Position numbers and translations under genes: made by a program. From contig JASNGC010000002.1 in assembly GCA_038659295.1 (NCBI GenBank), positions 248,001-312,000 on the forward strand: DNA of 64,000 nt. The letters are read 5' to 3'. The notes beneath the pieces are model-generated. The model saw only the letters and a list, made by a program, of their open reading frames with translations, was not told where the DNA came from and did no database searches. The stretch comes from Enterocytospora artemiae (taxonomy: Eukaryota; Microsporidia). How positions within the stretch are numbered: the first letter of the stretch is position 1; the number at the start of each line of letters is the position of its first letter. This document shows positions 20,301 to 29,291 of the stretch, one piece after another.

Positions 20301-22128
20301 TTTCCAATCTTTCTTCTTCAGTATATCGTATCGTCCCAGATTTCTTCATCATGGACTGCTCAAGACCATCCAACTCCTTCACCATCATTCTCCTTTTAAT
20401 AGACTGAATCCTCTTTAGGTTTCGTGATCCAAAAATTGATATTAGAAGCCTGTCAATATTCTTAAGGGTTTCCACCATAAAATCCGAGCACACGGGCGAG
20501 CATGTACCTGGCTGAACACACGAAATACCATCTATTTTAAACCCATTATCTCTGTATTCATTGTATATCGATTCTATCCTCACAGCCAGATTACCATCCA
20601 GTAAACCAAACTCATAAAGAATATTAATTACCTTAGCTGCACACTCATTAATACACCTTCTCTTCTTGATGCCTTTATTACTCACAACCAACAAATCAAA
20701 CACCCCAACCAATTTAATAACACCGACAAAAAAATCTTCGCCTCTCAACTTGCTGTTGTATTGAGGCTTTTCAGTCCCAAAGTCCTCAGTATGTCCTGCG
20801 CTTCTATAGTATTCACTTGGGTTCAGGCTATTTTTTAGAAAAATATCCAATTTCCCCAGTGAAGATCTCAAATCTGCAATCACTTGGATCAAAACGGATT
20901 TCGAGCTATTTATGGGGAAAACTGATTGTCCTACTGCAACCGTCCTGACATATGCAGGAAGGGTACCACCATCGAATGTGTCTGTCTGAAAAACATCAAA
21001 ACAGGTTTTCTTATTAATTTCTGACGATAACCCATCGGTGTTGAAGGATCTTCCTTTACCACCGTAAACATATTGTATATAGGCGTTCAGCCTTTCTAAA
21101 ATGACTGGTCTCTTTTCAACAAACTTCACATAGTAGTCTGGAGAAGTATTCACGTCTTTCTGAGGCCATGCCTTGATAAACTTGCTCCTAAGAACCCAGG
21201 GTTGACCAAAACTTTCAACAACATCAAAGCAAATGATCTCTTTGAACCGACTGTAATCAATTCCTTCAATACAGTCGAACATTATGCATCGATATTCTTC
21301 AGGATTCGAAACAGATTGTGCATCCAGGGCAGAACTAAATACTGTAAAGATACAGTCATATTTGCAAGATATGGCAATAGGCGTGCTTTTGAACTGCATA
21401 TACTTCTTCACAAACTCAAATTTTGAATTATTGACAAACAGAAATCTTTTGTAGTCACAGAAAAATCCATATGCAACAAGAATTCTATCTCTTTCTGGAA
21501 TTTCATCCAAGAGACTTTCATATGTAATGGCCTCCAGCTTGTTTCCATATTCCCTCTTCCCCTGGCTCATTCCAGAAGCAACCTTGAAAGAAACAACCTC
21601 AAGCGGGTTATATTCTAAATTACTGTGTACAAACTGTTCCACATCCGATAAATCCTTCATTTCTATAAAAACAACAGTGCTTCTGATGGATCCATGACCT
21701 ACTCCATCATTTAAACAGACAATAGGAGAAGGGGGATTGATTAGTGGGCATTCCACAGACATCGAGCCACAATGTCCCAAAAAACCTTCATTTTCAAGCA
21801 GTAACTCTGTATTTTCTCGATCGCTGACATAAATAAATACATTGGGACACTTCAAAATATCGTGCTGATGAATCGCACATAATAGTTCTTCTGTGACCCT
21901 GAACAGATTAAAAATCACTGTGGTGTATTCCTTGAGATCAAGCCTGTTTGTGAAAGATTCGAACACAAATCTGTTAATATTCATGGTAAACCCTGTTGCT
22001 CCAGGATTATTCGGATCGATGTGTGACTTTTTAGGCTTCGTAGCACTAACTACTAGCTGACTCCGTTTCGGAACAAACTGGTTGGTTGAAATCGCCTCCT
22101 TTGGAACAAGAAAAATCTTCAAAGTCAT
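17374..22128 (-). CDS. DCL1: Dicer-like RNase III with degenerate helicase
   Basis: Processes double-stranded RNA for RNA interference. 1584 residues. The N-terminal 400 resemble a Dicer helicase but start at motif Ia-like FLVPKEA; there is no Walker A, the DECH position reads FNLFRV, and the C-terminal Q-GRGR motif is lost. A Dicer-dimerisation-like fold (about 440-530) and a Ser/Asn-rich linker follow, then a platform/PAZ region (about 890-1110). RNase IIIa has ERLEFLGD (1213-1220) and DVVE (1351-1354); IIIb has LELIGD (1475-1480) and DIFE (1542-1545), so all catalytic acids are kept. There is no C-terminal dsRBD. CCC five bases before the ATG supports the start, so the missing Walker A is real in this reading. 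Confidence 0.92.
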   Translation of the reverse strand: MTLKIFLVPKEAISTNQFVPKRSQLVVSATKPKKSHIDPNNPGATGFTMNINRFVFESFTNRLDLKEYTTVIFNLFRVTEELLCAIHQHDILKCPNVFIYVSDRENTELLLENEGFLGHCGSMSVECPLINPPSPIVCLNDGVGHGSIRSTVVFIEMKDLSDVEQFVHSNLEYNPLEVVSFKVASGMSQGKREYGNKLEAITYESLLDEIPERDRILVAYGFFCDYKRFLFVNNSKFEFVKKYMQFKSTPIAISCKYDCIFTVFSSALDAQSVSNPEEYRCIMFDCIEGIDYSRFKEIICFDVVESFGQPWVLRSKFIKAWPQKDVNTSPDYYVKFVEKRPVILERLNAYIQYVYGGKGRSFNTDGLSSEINKKTCFDVFQTDTFDGGTLPAYVRTVAVGQSVFPINSSKSVLIQVIADLRSSLGKLDIFLKNSLNPSEYYRSAGHTEDFGTEKPQYNSKLRGEDFFVGVIKLVGVFDLLVVSNKGIKKRRCINECAAKVINILYEFGLLDGNLAVRIESIYNEYRDNGFKIDGISCVQPGTCSPVCSDFMVETLKNIDRLLISIFGSRNLKRIQSIKRRMMVKELDGLEQSMMKKSGTIRYTEEERLEMARSRCKKKMAIDIEMGKSRRMLVVKGDSMEFYWMDPDGNKIDCPGDMLDLESQYSEEDDSSDEVDAIVDTNLHNPRHSEKNHGYCAKRYQFKNNEFICTCGNKDTGSCSFKVSDDKISNDNVFKATHAVGRKNLNAVDLSGHNGMAEESEYPGTSNYSLDKNTFRNSNTNLSVCKRTKTSSESMWNIEQNRHGISSGPDKNGISNTVVSNEASTQVVGDSFPGNENLSEPTIRTPVQKDSTKMSHISSNFTQPFKVLALYTFSNSKTGVLCGESFTNTMFVENTAITYSSTKLFSHEELTLIKMYQYLFFKTFSNNHPLSIGTESCFYFAVPLDSKNKIDYQYLREIAEHFVGKNILELENYPNATRSLKQYLIWDQNLKNFVVYDAEFEKCLEESFRPKESPDTNESGHMPNTTNMPNSSSGQERKDTASHRLNQPPRFYFEPDHAMETILKTAPANVNTFVEYFEHKNSVKLCNKTGRGIYKGIIFNHIIARIGKSQNSNGKVEPSCGYSSLKNVNRELFLKEVGFVTPVKSSIIYEILNFPTNFHRLQSACLVSQFRAEFGLQLCNLHGQSQHLNERLISGSLLIQALTPPAVSSIYNYERLEFLGDIVLKYIATNFLVLRKLNDSAVERTNMDSRPDFFGDIVGDIVQAKNWYISNKILSTLCIVNRIDRYILKPFVKKNFFPPNLIEDSELERYKDYFNVRNMFTAQSYQAINGDYQIEDCQDMVDHRKDIKVYADVVEAITGTIFLEGDLRSVIVWFYRIGMFEAVPSGNKRHSCHTSIDDFRNRKIENDMSKVSFITSIFPFEFVNNVEFLNQISDEEIDQLQLTLGYSFVNLSHIEKALVHPSYTSKIASNDHFNVLELIGDSVLDLVVAKALFDDEHHLTPLDLHSTKKSYVNNNSLGSIVRNTCIAKLLKRNVPISVKGYGDIFEAIVGAILVDLRWDFERFEEVYSYKIKQLVDKHQQDVNYD

Positions 22129-22528
22129 TAGAGGGCTAAGATAAAAAATTTAGAGATGTCGACAATCATTTGATTCTATATATAGATGTGATTATCAGAA
22201 TTTACTTAAAAGAATAGGAAGTGTTAGGAGATGCCTATGGTTGCTGTACTTCACCCAATTGTTGGAATGAATATAGGATGTGATGAACAGATAATACACC
22301 ATAGCATTTCCTGGTCCTGTCGAAATTCACCATTTTTTCAAGATATTACTTTATTCTGTCAGGATTCAATAGTGAATACAACGGAGTATCCTGATGCGAA
22401 AAACAGCATCTCCATGCATTTCAAATAATTTTGTGGGTGGTACTTGATTCTGCTAGTTGCCAACATCACTTGACAGTTTCCAGCATGTTGATGCTTGTTT
22501 TTTATTTTATTTTACCCAAACATTCTTA
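22129..22528. other. Intergenic spacer, no gene seen
   Basis: The 400 bp between the Dicer 5' end and the RPA1-like gene hold only short frames with no recognisable protein. CCC at 22515-22517 is the start box of the downstream frame. Confidence 0.4.
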
Positions 22529-23422
22529 ATGCTTTTTTCCTACTCAACCTCTTGGTTCCATCAGGTGGTTTCGGACCAGGCCGTATTTGGTGGAGTTGAC
22601 AGTACAGGCACCAAGATCCTCAAGGTGGTCCGATACTGTATAGTGATAGCCATAATTGATATTCGAGTAGGGCATGTTATAGTGTCGGATGGGGTTCACT
22701 TCATGCATGCGGTACTAATAGATGGGGCCGGTATCAAAGCAGATGCTAGAAATATTAAGGGAGTCTATGCAGCTGGGACGGCTGACAGACACGGCATGCT
22801 AAGCACCGAGAAATTAGAGCAAGATTCTGGAGGAGATGTAAATGCCAGAAAAAGCCAATCTAATAACCATAGAAGAATAGGTACTTGGAACCATAGGTGC
22901 GATACCGATGAGTCATATCTTATACCACGTTCTTGTGAAATTCAACTAGCCCAGGTGAACTTGATTGATTCTGTGTTTGTGTTGAAGGAGTATTCCTTTA
23001 TGGAATCTGGAAAAATAGAAGGGGCTTATGGCAGCATGTCTGGCTGCAAAGGGATCAGAATGTCTCCCCAACATAGAAACTCTTTTTTAGACAGCAATTA
23101 TCACGATGGCTACACTAGAAATCATACCTTGGCATGTAATAACTGTTTAAACAATTCCAGCCCTGCAGACAGGCCAGGATCGTTCGTTTATCTTCTGATC
23201 CATGACAGTGAGTATCTGGGAAAGGGGACGGTGACTGGGGAACAAATTCCCCTCAATAAAAGGAATGGTCAATTCACCAATCACAGCATCCGGCAATCCA
23301 TGGATAATAGAGGCAACAGTAGTGTGAACGATGACACCTCTCAACGAAAAGTACACAATGAACACATTGGTATCGGTTCACAAGAGTTGTTACCTCAGCA
23401 TTCTCAGTTAACTCACAACTGA
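22529..23422 (+). CDS. RPA1-like N-terminal OB-fold protein, truncated (possible pseudogene)
   Basis: A 297-residue frame whose first 150 residues resemble the N-terminal OB fold of replication protein A large subunit: HVIVSDGVHFMHAVL matches the family SDG-h strand, and IPRSCEIQLAQ to VFVLKEYSFME matches the closing strands, with a roughly 60-residue hydrophilic insert between. Full RPA1 has three further DNA-binding domains and a zinc finger; none follow. The stop is followed by 1.1 kb without genes. It may be a remnant, or a separate protein that kept only the protein-binding domain. CCC lies 11 nt upstream of the ATG. Confidence 0.5.
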   Translation: MLFSYSTSWFHQVVSDQAVFGGVDSTGTKILKVVRYCIVIAIIDIRVGHVIVSDGVHFMHAVLIDGAGIKADARNIKGVYAAGTADRHGMLSTEKLEQDSGGDVNARKSQSNNHRRIGTWNHRCDTDESYLIPRSCEIQLAQVNLIDSVFVLKEYSFMESGKIEGAYGSMSGCKGIRMSPQHRNSFLDSNYHDGYTRNHTLACNNCLNNSSPADRPGSFVYLLIHDSEYLGKGTVTGEQIPLNKRNGQFTNHSIRQSMDNRGNSSVNDDTSQRKVHNEHIGIGSQELLPQHSQLTHN

Positions 23423-24517
23423 CTTCCGTTGTTTCTTCCTTAGCAGTACCTGGTATATCTACAGGTTCCCTATTGGTATTTCATCTGATGATGCATACCT
23501 CACATCCTTCTGAAAAAAACTCCTGCTTGTAAATCGGCACCAAGCATACTATTATAGATGTGTAATGAGTGTCCTGATGGGCCACCAAGAAGTGATACTG
23601 AGACTGGCTTAAATCATCCAGAGTACCGAATTGGATCCATTGTTGGACGAGACTAGTAATGTAATGCAGATGTCATTAATTCCATGTGTTTTGTAATAAT
23701 CAGATATAAATCAAGGTTAAATAATGACGAATGGAGCATTCGAAGGCATATCTATAGAGCTAGGGAGAAATAAATCGGGAGATGGACCCGTAGAAAAGTA
23801 AATGGAGAAAGTGTAATAGGGCCCAAACAAATACCAAGAACACTGATGTCTGCCAATGGGGGGATAGAGGCTATGAATGATGGTACTTATTGTATGTCTA
23901 CACTGGTATGCTCCGTAGGTTGTTTTGTTGATAATACAGTTTGTTCTCTTACTAAATTCCATAATTGCTTTTCTCTAGAAATTCGTTTTATGCACTGATC
24001 CACGCAGTTTTGAAAGATATTACAACATATGTTGTTGATAGGATGAGACGACCTAAGGTGATTGTCAAGGATGTTTAACAAAATTTCAGGATAAAGGATC
24101 GTCGATTTAGAAAAATGATTAGAATAGTGCAGAAGAGGTATGGATCGTGCTTCTCTAACTAACCACATTACTGCAGAAACACTAGATATTGAATGAAATA
24201 CAAAAAATAAATTAATTTATAAAAAATTCAGTTTGGAAAGATCGCCATCTAAGAGATTGTGCTGGAAAATTTACTCCAAATCAGTTGTCACAATCTACTT
24301 TAACTCCCACTGCATCCAATGAGTCTCCTAAGATTGTTGGGTGTCTCACAAAATACCAGTAAATAACAGAGATTTGTGGTGTCGTTAAGAAAGTGTTGTG
24401 TTTTATTCCTGAGAAAATATTTTTTTCTCATTTCCCAATTTGCAAAAACGTCAAATTAGCTCCATTTCTTGATTCGAGGTGATGGGTATTTTCGACAGTT
24501 AATAAAACACCCCCAGG
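23423..24517. other. Gene-free stretch after the RPA1-like frame
   Basis: About 1.1 kb with only short open frames in each direction. I translated parts of it looking for the RPA1 DNA-binding domains and recognised none. It ends in the hexokinase upstream region. It may be eroded coding sequence, which only a search could show. Confidence 0.4.
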
Positions 24518-25966
24518 ATGATCAAAAGCTTGAAAACCCAACTCATATACTCGAAGGCCGACAAGCTAAGTCTTGCCGAGGACTATAAAAACCATATCAG
24601 AAGAGAAATCGCCAGAGAAGACAGAACAACTTTCCTGGATACCTTTGTTGATCCCCAAATGCTATGGAAGAATCTCGACAGCCCTACACCCGGTGATTCG
24701 TACCTTAGCATTGACTTGGGGGGAAGTTCTCTCAAGTTGGCAATTGTTCAGATTGATAGGAGTAAGTTGGACTGGCATGCTGACTTCCAAAGGAACCGAG
24801 ATGGAATACTTCATAAAGGCAACTATGCAAAGGTTATTTCACGGAAAAATATAACCATTCCAAGGGATGTTGTTCACTCTGAAACAGTGTTTTCATGGAT
24901 GTCCCGACACATTAAAGAATATCTGGACGAGGCGATAGCTCTGTCCAGAATCGAAATGGAGGAGAAGGTATGGACAGTTTCGAAAAATGGCATCCGAATC
25001 GAGGAGATTGCAGAGAATGAAAAGAAGGCGCTGGGGAGAAGTCAGGGAAACGAGGACAATGCAGAAGCTGTGTTAATTAATGGTGGCCAGAGTGACAATA
25101 TCTCCCTGGGGATGGAGTCAAAAGAATACATCCATACACTATATGGTGTAATAAAGACCGCATTGACATTTTCGTACCCTCTAAAGCAAACATCCATAAC
25201 ATCGGCAACAATGCTTCATATGACAAAGGAATTTAGCTTTAAGGTGAGTGGGCTGGGGGAAGATCCTGGGAAGCATCTGCAAGCAGAATGCATGAAAAAA
25301 GGAGTGGCTTTGGAGGTAATAGGAATATTGAACGATACGACTGCCACATATATCTCTGGATACGATCATGAGAGGTATTGTATTGGTCTGGTTTGTGGGA
25401 CAGGCTGTAATGCCTCTTTTACGTATGAGATTGATGGACTGCCAAAGGTAATAAATGCAGAGTGGGGAGCCTTTGATTCACCCAATCTCAAGAAAACAGA
25501 GGTTGATCTGGACTTGAAGCAGCACATTATTTCAAGAGGAATAGAATACAGGCCTGTTAGTGTTCTGACAGGTGGGTTAAGGTTTTATGACACTGTGAAT
25601 AGATATATTGAGGCATGCATTGGAGCAGGGTGGAAGTATACTTCAGTTTCAGAAATATTCGAGGAGCTCGAGCATGCTCAGGATGTAAATGGTGAGGGTA
25701 ACTCCGATAGGCTGGAGATCGTCTTTTTGATTTTACGCCGAAACCAATCGATTATTGCGTCGCTCCTGTCCGGAATTATACTTCTACGGAGGGATAGCTC
25801 AGAAAAGATCAGAATCATGTTGAATGGGTCCATTTATAAGAATCCACTGATAAGAAACCTATTGGCCAAGGAACTGGCGGATGTACTCAATACAAAAGAA
25901 GATACGTTTGAAATTGTTTGGGACTCGGAGGCTTCACTCACTGGTATTTTGGGATTGTCTCAGTAA
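24518..25966 (+). CDS. HXK1: Hexokinase
   Basis: Phosphorylates glucose at the entry of glycolysis. 482 residues, the usual size. The motifs appear in order: phosphate 1 LSIDLGGSSLK (71-81), sugar binding FSYPLKQTSI, catalytic LNDTTATY, phosphate-site CGTGCNASF, INAEWGAFD, and phosphate 2 MLNGSIYKNP. All expected residues are there, so it should be active. A charged insert of about 60 residues occupies positions 140-205. Secreted hexokinases are known in some microsporidia, but the N-terminus here (MIKSLKTQLIYSK) has no clear signal peptide. CCCCC sits three bases before the ATG; the stop overlaps AATAAA. Confidence 0.95.
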   Translation: MIKSLKTQLIYSKADKLSLAEDYKNHIRREIAREDRTTFLDTFVDPQMLWKNLDSPTPGDSYLSIDLGGSSLKLAIVQIDRSKLDWHADFQRNRDGILHKGNYAKVISRKNITIPRDVVHSETVFSWMSRHIKEYLDEAIALSRIEMEEKVWTVSKNGIRIEEIAENEKKALGRSQGNEDNAEAVLINGGQSDNISLGMESKEYIHTLYGVIKTALTFSYPLKQTSITSATMLHMTKEFSFKVSGLGEDPGKHLQAECMKKGVALEVIGILNDTTATYISGYDHERYCIGLVCGTGCNASFTYEIDGLPKVINAEWGAFDSPNLKKTEVDLDLKQHIISRGIEYRPVSVLTGGLRFYDTVNRYIEACIGAGWKYTSVSEIFEELEHAQDVNGEGNSDRLEIVFLILRRNQSIIASLLSGIILLRRDSSEKIRIMLNGSIYKNPLIRNLLAKELADVLNTKEDTFEIVWDSEASLTGILGLSQ

Positions 25967-26208
25967 TAAATCCAACTTATTTATATTTTGGGCTCCTCTC
26001 TTGTTTTCAATGTTCTTTTCTCACCTTAAAACTGATTCTGGTACAAACAAAGAGATATATGCACAGATAACAAATAAACATGCACTTGAACTTGCCTAAA
26101 GCTGATTCTGTTGGAGAACGAGCTCGTATGGTCTTGGAAAGAGTGTGATAAATCAGTTTATTGATTTCAGGGGCATAGCATACCCAGTTTTATGATGCTA
26201 TTGCTTGA

Positions 26209-26541
26209 CTAATCGTTTTCAGTGTTCTCCGTCCACTCATGAAGGCATGCTGTACAAATATAGAATGAGTTGAGTGCCTTTACATCGCTTTTCTGCATAT
26301 AGCTAATACACCTGTCATTGTGGCATCTTTCACATGTCATATTCAAATTGGGCAGTGTTACGTCGTTCAAAAAATACTGCTTATTTTTGGAAGCCTCTGG
26401 CATCGTGGCATAAGTTGTGGAAACAACGTTGGTTGATGACGGAGTCGATACCTCACAGCGTAAGCACGACTGCTCAAAACTACCGTTTTCAAATTTAGGA
26501 AACAGCAGATTGTTGCACTCTTTACAAAAGTTCAGAGCCAT
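26209..26541 (-). CDS. RPB9: RNA polymerase II subunit RPB9
   Basis: A 110-residue, two zinc-ribbon subunit acting in elongation and fidelity. The first ribbon has FCKECNN and CLRC. The second has CERCHND and CTACLHEWTE, the TFIIS-type ribbon shared by RPB9, RPA12 and RPC11. The N-terminal NFCKECNNLLFPK is most like RPB9. The family's DE catalytic pair of TFIIS is absent, as in RPB9. CCCC eight bases upstream supports the start. Confidence 0.85.
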   Translation of the reverse strand: MALNFCKECNNLLFPKFENGSFEQSCLRCEVSTPSSTNVVSTTYATMPEASKNKQYFLNDVTLPNLNMTCERCHNDRCISYMQKSDVKALNSFYICTACLHEWTENTEND

Positions 26542-26948
26542 TCTACAGGGGTCATAAAACTCAAAGATATAAGCTTAGAGTTCAGAGACTGTGCAGTGAT
26601 GATCCAAAAAATATCTACTAAAATCTCCAAATCTGCTAGAAGTCAAGCCATGTCATCGGTTGATTGTCTCTAAACCAAATCCAGTTTCTAACCAAACAAG
26701 AACATCCTTTATACATGATGCCATTGGGATTAGAATTGATTGTGCTCTCTGTTGGCCCTAAAGACATAGCATGATGAAAATAAATTCCTGTCCATATTTC
26801 CTGTTATACACAATACTATATGCTTTCTGATACAGAGTCTATTTGGCACTGACCACTTATATGTCCCCGTGGCATGTTCTCAAGCTGTAGCATCACGTAA
26901 AACCACGGACTTTATTTTTTAATAAATTTTTTAAAATTTTCTCCCCAA
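26542..26948. other. Intergenic spacer between divergent RPB9 and eL15 genes
   Basis: About 400 bp containing the upstream regions of both genes. Before eL15 there is a very AT-rich stretch followed by CTCCCC two bases before the ATG. No RNA gene is recognised. Confidence 0.4.
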
Positions 26949-27563
26949 ATGACTTTTGCCCAGATTCTTAGAGAAATCCACAGGAAGAGACAGTCGGATG
27001 TAATGAGATACCTCTTGAGACTTGCAATTGTCGAAGCTCGTCAGAGGGATGTTGTCCATAGAAAGGAGCGCCCGTTGTTTATTGAAAGAGCCCGTAAGCT
27101 GGGATACAAGGCCAAGCAGGGCTACTGTGTCTTTGCAGTCAGAGTGAAGAAGGGAAATGCCATCAGGAACTACAACAATGGTAATACCCGTGGTAAGTGT
27201 GTGAATGCTGGTATCCACCAGATCAAGCCGTCGCTGAACAAGCAGGCGTCTTCAGAGCAGCTCGTTGGGGCTAAGTGTGGGAATCTGAGGGTCTTGAACT
27301 CCTACAAGATTGGGACCGACTACATGTACCATCACTTCGAGGTCATCTGTGTCGATCCAAACCACAACTCCATCAGGAATGATCATAAGATCAACTGGAT
27401 CTGCAATGGGGTCCACAAAAGGAGGGAATGCCGTGGGCTCACATCAGCAGGCAAGAGGAGCCGTGGGCTTGGAAAGGGAATTAAGTATAACAACACGATT
27501 GGTGGTTCCACACATGCTTCTTGGAAGAGAAGAAACACTTTGTCTCTGAAGAGATATCGTTAA
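26949..27563 (+). CDS. RPL15: 60S ribosomal protein eL15
   Basis: A 204-residue large-subunit protein of normal family length. Recognisable blocks are [12 protein letters not shown], the [13 protein letters not shown] block, [32 protein letters not shown] and the closing [24 protein letters not shown] two bases before the ATG gives the start. No intron is visible. The stop is followed at once by AATAAA. Confidence 0.97.
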   Translation: MTFAQILREIHRKRQSDVMRYLLRLAIVEARQRDVVHRKERPLFIERARKLGYKAKQGYCVFAVRVKKGNAIRNYNNGNTRGKCVNAGIHQIKPSLNKQASSEQLVGAKCGNLRVLNSYKIGTDYMYHHFEVICVDPNHNSIRNDHKINWICNGVHKRRECRGLTSAGKRSRGLGKGIKYNNTIGGSTHASWKRRNTLSLKRYR

Positions 27564-27618
27564 AATAAATATTTTTAGCTCATATACTTGCATAAGTTAG
27601 TTTATTGTCTCAAGCCAA

Positions 27619-28263
27619 TCAGTATCGCCTTTTGGAGTCCTCATTGTATTTGGTGAAGCTGTACTTGTCATTCTTGTATCTTTTGCCCTGATGGTAGCCT
27701 CTGTCATCATAGTGGGTGGTTTGTCTTTCACCCCTCTCGTCATGCTGGGCTTTCCTACCGTCATTGTATCTCCTTTTATCATAAAACTTATCATTCTTGT
27801 GTTCATTCCGGTCATAACCCAGGTTGTTGTTCGAATTGTCCCCATGGCTTCTGCGGGAATTGTCATCGGCCATGCCATAACCATTGGAGTGACTGTTGTA
27901 GCCATCATCATATCTGTTATAACCGTGCTTGCTGTAGCCGTCGGCATACTTATCATCTCTTCTTCGGTATTTTGGCTCTGGCCCCTGCTTTTCAACAAAT
28001 GTTCTATTCTCCCTCTGCATCTCACAGTATCGCTTCCATGTTCTCTCGGTAAACCCATAGTTGAAGAAGTCGGTGATATCTGCTCCCGGCTTCAACCACG
28101 GCTTGTCTTTGATCTCATCCATGTCTACATCATATATGTTGGTTTCTTGAATGGCATCCAGCTTCAACTCGTTCTTCTTGGACTTGTCTATAACCAACTC
28201 CAGTGACGAGGAGGACGAGGTCTCGGAACTATCATCCAGCAAGAAATTCTTCTCAACCTCCAT
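27619..28263 (-). CDS. FIP1: Pre-mRNA polyadenylation factor FIP1
   Basis: A 214-residue subunit of the cleavage and polyadenylation factor that tethers poly(A) polymerase. The FIP1 motif is at about residues 53-85: DKPWLKPGADITDFFNYGF, then TERTWKRYCEMQ. The N-terminus is acidic and serine-rich; the C-terminal 110 residues are low-complexity (Asp, Arg, Tyr, Asn, Gly), typical of FIP1 tails. The start is the ATG with CCC 13 nt upstream; the frame further upstream has only TTG. Confidence 0.92.
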   Translation of the reverse strand: MEVEKNFLLDDSSETSSSSSLELVIDKSKKNELKLDAIQETNIYDVDMDEIKDKPWLKPGADITDFFNYGFTERTWKRYCEMQRENRTFVEKQGPEPKYRRRDDKYADGYSKHGYNRYDDGYNSHSNGYGMADDNSRRSHGDNSNNNLGYDRNEHKNDKFYDKRRYNDGRKAQHDERGERQTTHYDDRGYHQGKRYKNDKYSFTKYNEDSKRRY

Positions 28264-28416
28264 TTTAACGGTCCAGGGAAAAACAAACAAAAATAATTAC
28301 TGAAATCAGATGGTGGTTATGCATTGATAACGTCAGCAACCATTGTGGGAAACCAATACATGCTCCTGACCACCCAGCTTGCTATTTTATTTCCTTCTTC
28401 AGATTTAAACCCAATA

Positions 28417-29007
28417 ATGAAGGAGGAGTTTTTTAAGTATACATTTGCCGGGATGGTTGACTTCCTGTCCCAGTTCGGGAACTTGGAGGACAGATTAAAA
28501 ATGCTAGGCTATGACATGGGAAAGAGAATGATCATAAAAACTAACTTCCAGAGAGAAGCTGATGTTCAGTATCTTCTGTATAAGATTGCGTTTGAGCTGC
28601 TGCCTCATTTTTATTCAACTAGCAGAAAAATACAGAAAAGATTAAAGGAAGACGTGCCTCAAACCCACACTTCGGATTTTATTGAAGGTGGTAGAGACAA
28701 GCATGAAGACACACCATCCTCCACTGATCTTGCAAACCAAGATATGCTGTACGATATCTATCTTCTAACTGAGAATATTCCGTTTTTTAACAAATATATC
28801 TCGATGTCTGGAACTAGTGACTGTGATTCCGTTGCCGAGTCTTTTTGCTGTGACTCTGTAGTTTGTGGAGTTATTGAGTGTGCGTTGATGGCGTCGAACT
28901 TCAAATCTGTTGTTGTTGCATACAATGCACCATCAAAGGCTTACCCAGACAGAGTAATTTATGAAATAAAGATTCACAAGGGAATACCTCCAACAATTGA
29001 GCTGTAA
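28417..29007 (+). CDS. TRS31: TRAPP complex subunit, Bet3 family (Trs31-like)
   Basis: A 196-residue vesicle-tethering subunit. It shows the Bet3-family order: an N-terminal helix, RLKMLGYDMGKRMI, an internal hydrophobic helix, and the closing CGVIECALMASNF helix followed by alternating strands ending IYEIKIH. The pattern is closest to Trs31/TRAPPC5; Trs33 or Bet3 are less likely. A Ser/Asp-rich insert of about 40 residues lies in the middle. CCC six bases before the ATG selects this start. Confidence 0.75.
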   Translation: MKEEFFKYTFAGMVDFLSQFGNLEDRLKMLGYDMGKRMIIKTNFQREADVQYLLYKIAFELLPHFYSTSRKIQKRLKEDVPQTHTSDFIEGGRDKHEDTPSSTDLANQDMLYDIYLLTENIPFFNKYISMSGTSDCDSVAESFCCDSVVCGVIECALMASNFKSVVVAYNAPSKAYPDRVIYEIKIHKGIPPTIEL

Positions 29008-29291
29008 AATACAATAAATTATTATTTGGAGTACATTTTCTTTTGATTCAGGATTGAGAATTTCGAATCATCATATCATTGACACAAACTAAATTTATAG
29101 TTGGGAAATAAACTTTGGAGAGTTGAGATAGATAGACTTATCCTTATTACAACCAAAGATATCACTCTCACAATTAAAACGGAGCTTAGACACAAATTCA
29201 AAAATAAATTACAGGCTCCTCCAGTCTATTCCACAACCAAACGATCAAATAGTAATGTTTCAAGCATGAGTAATCAACAAATAAGTATTTA

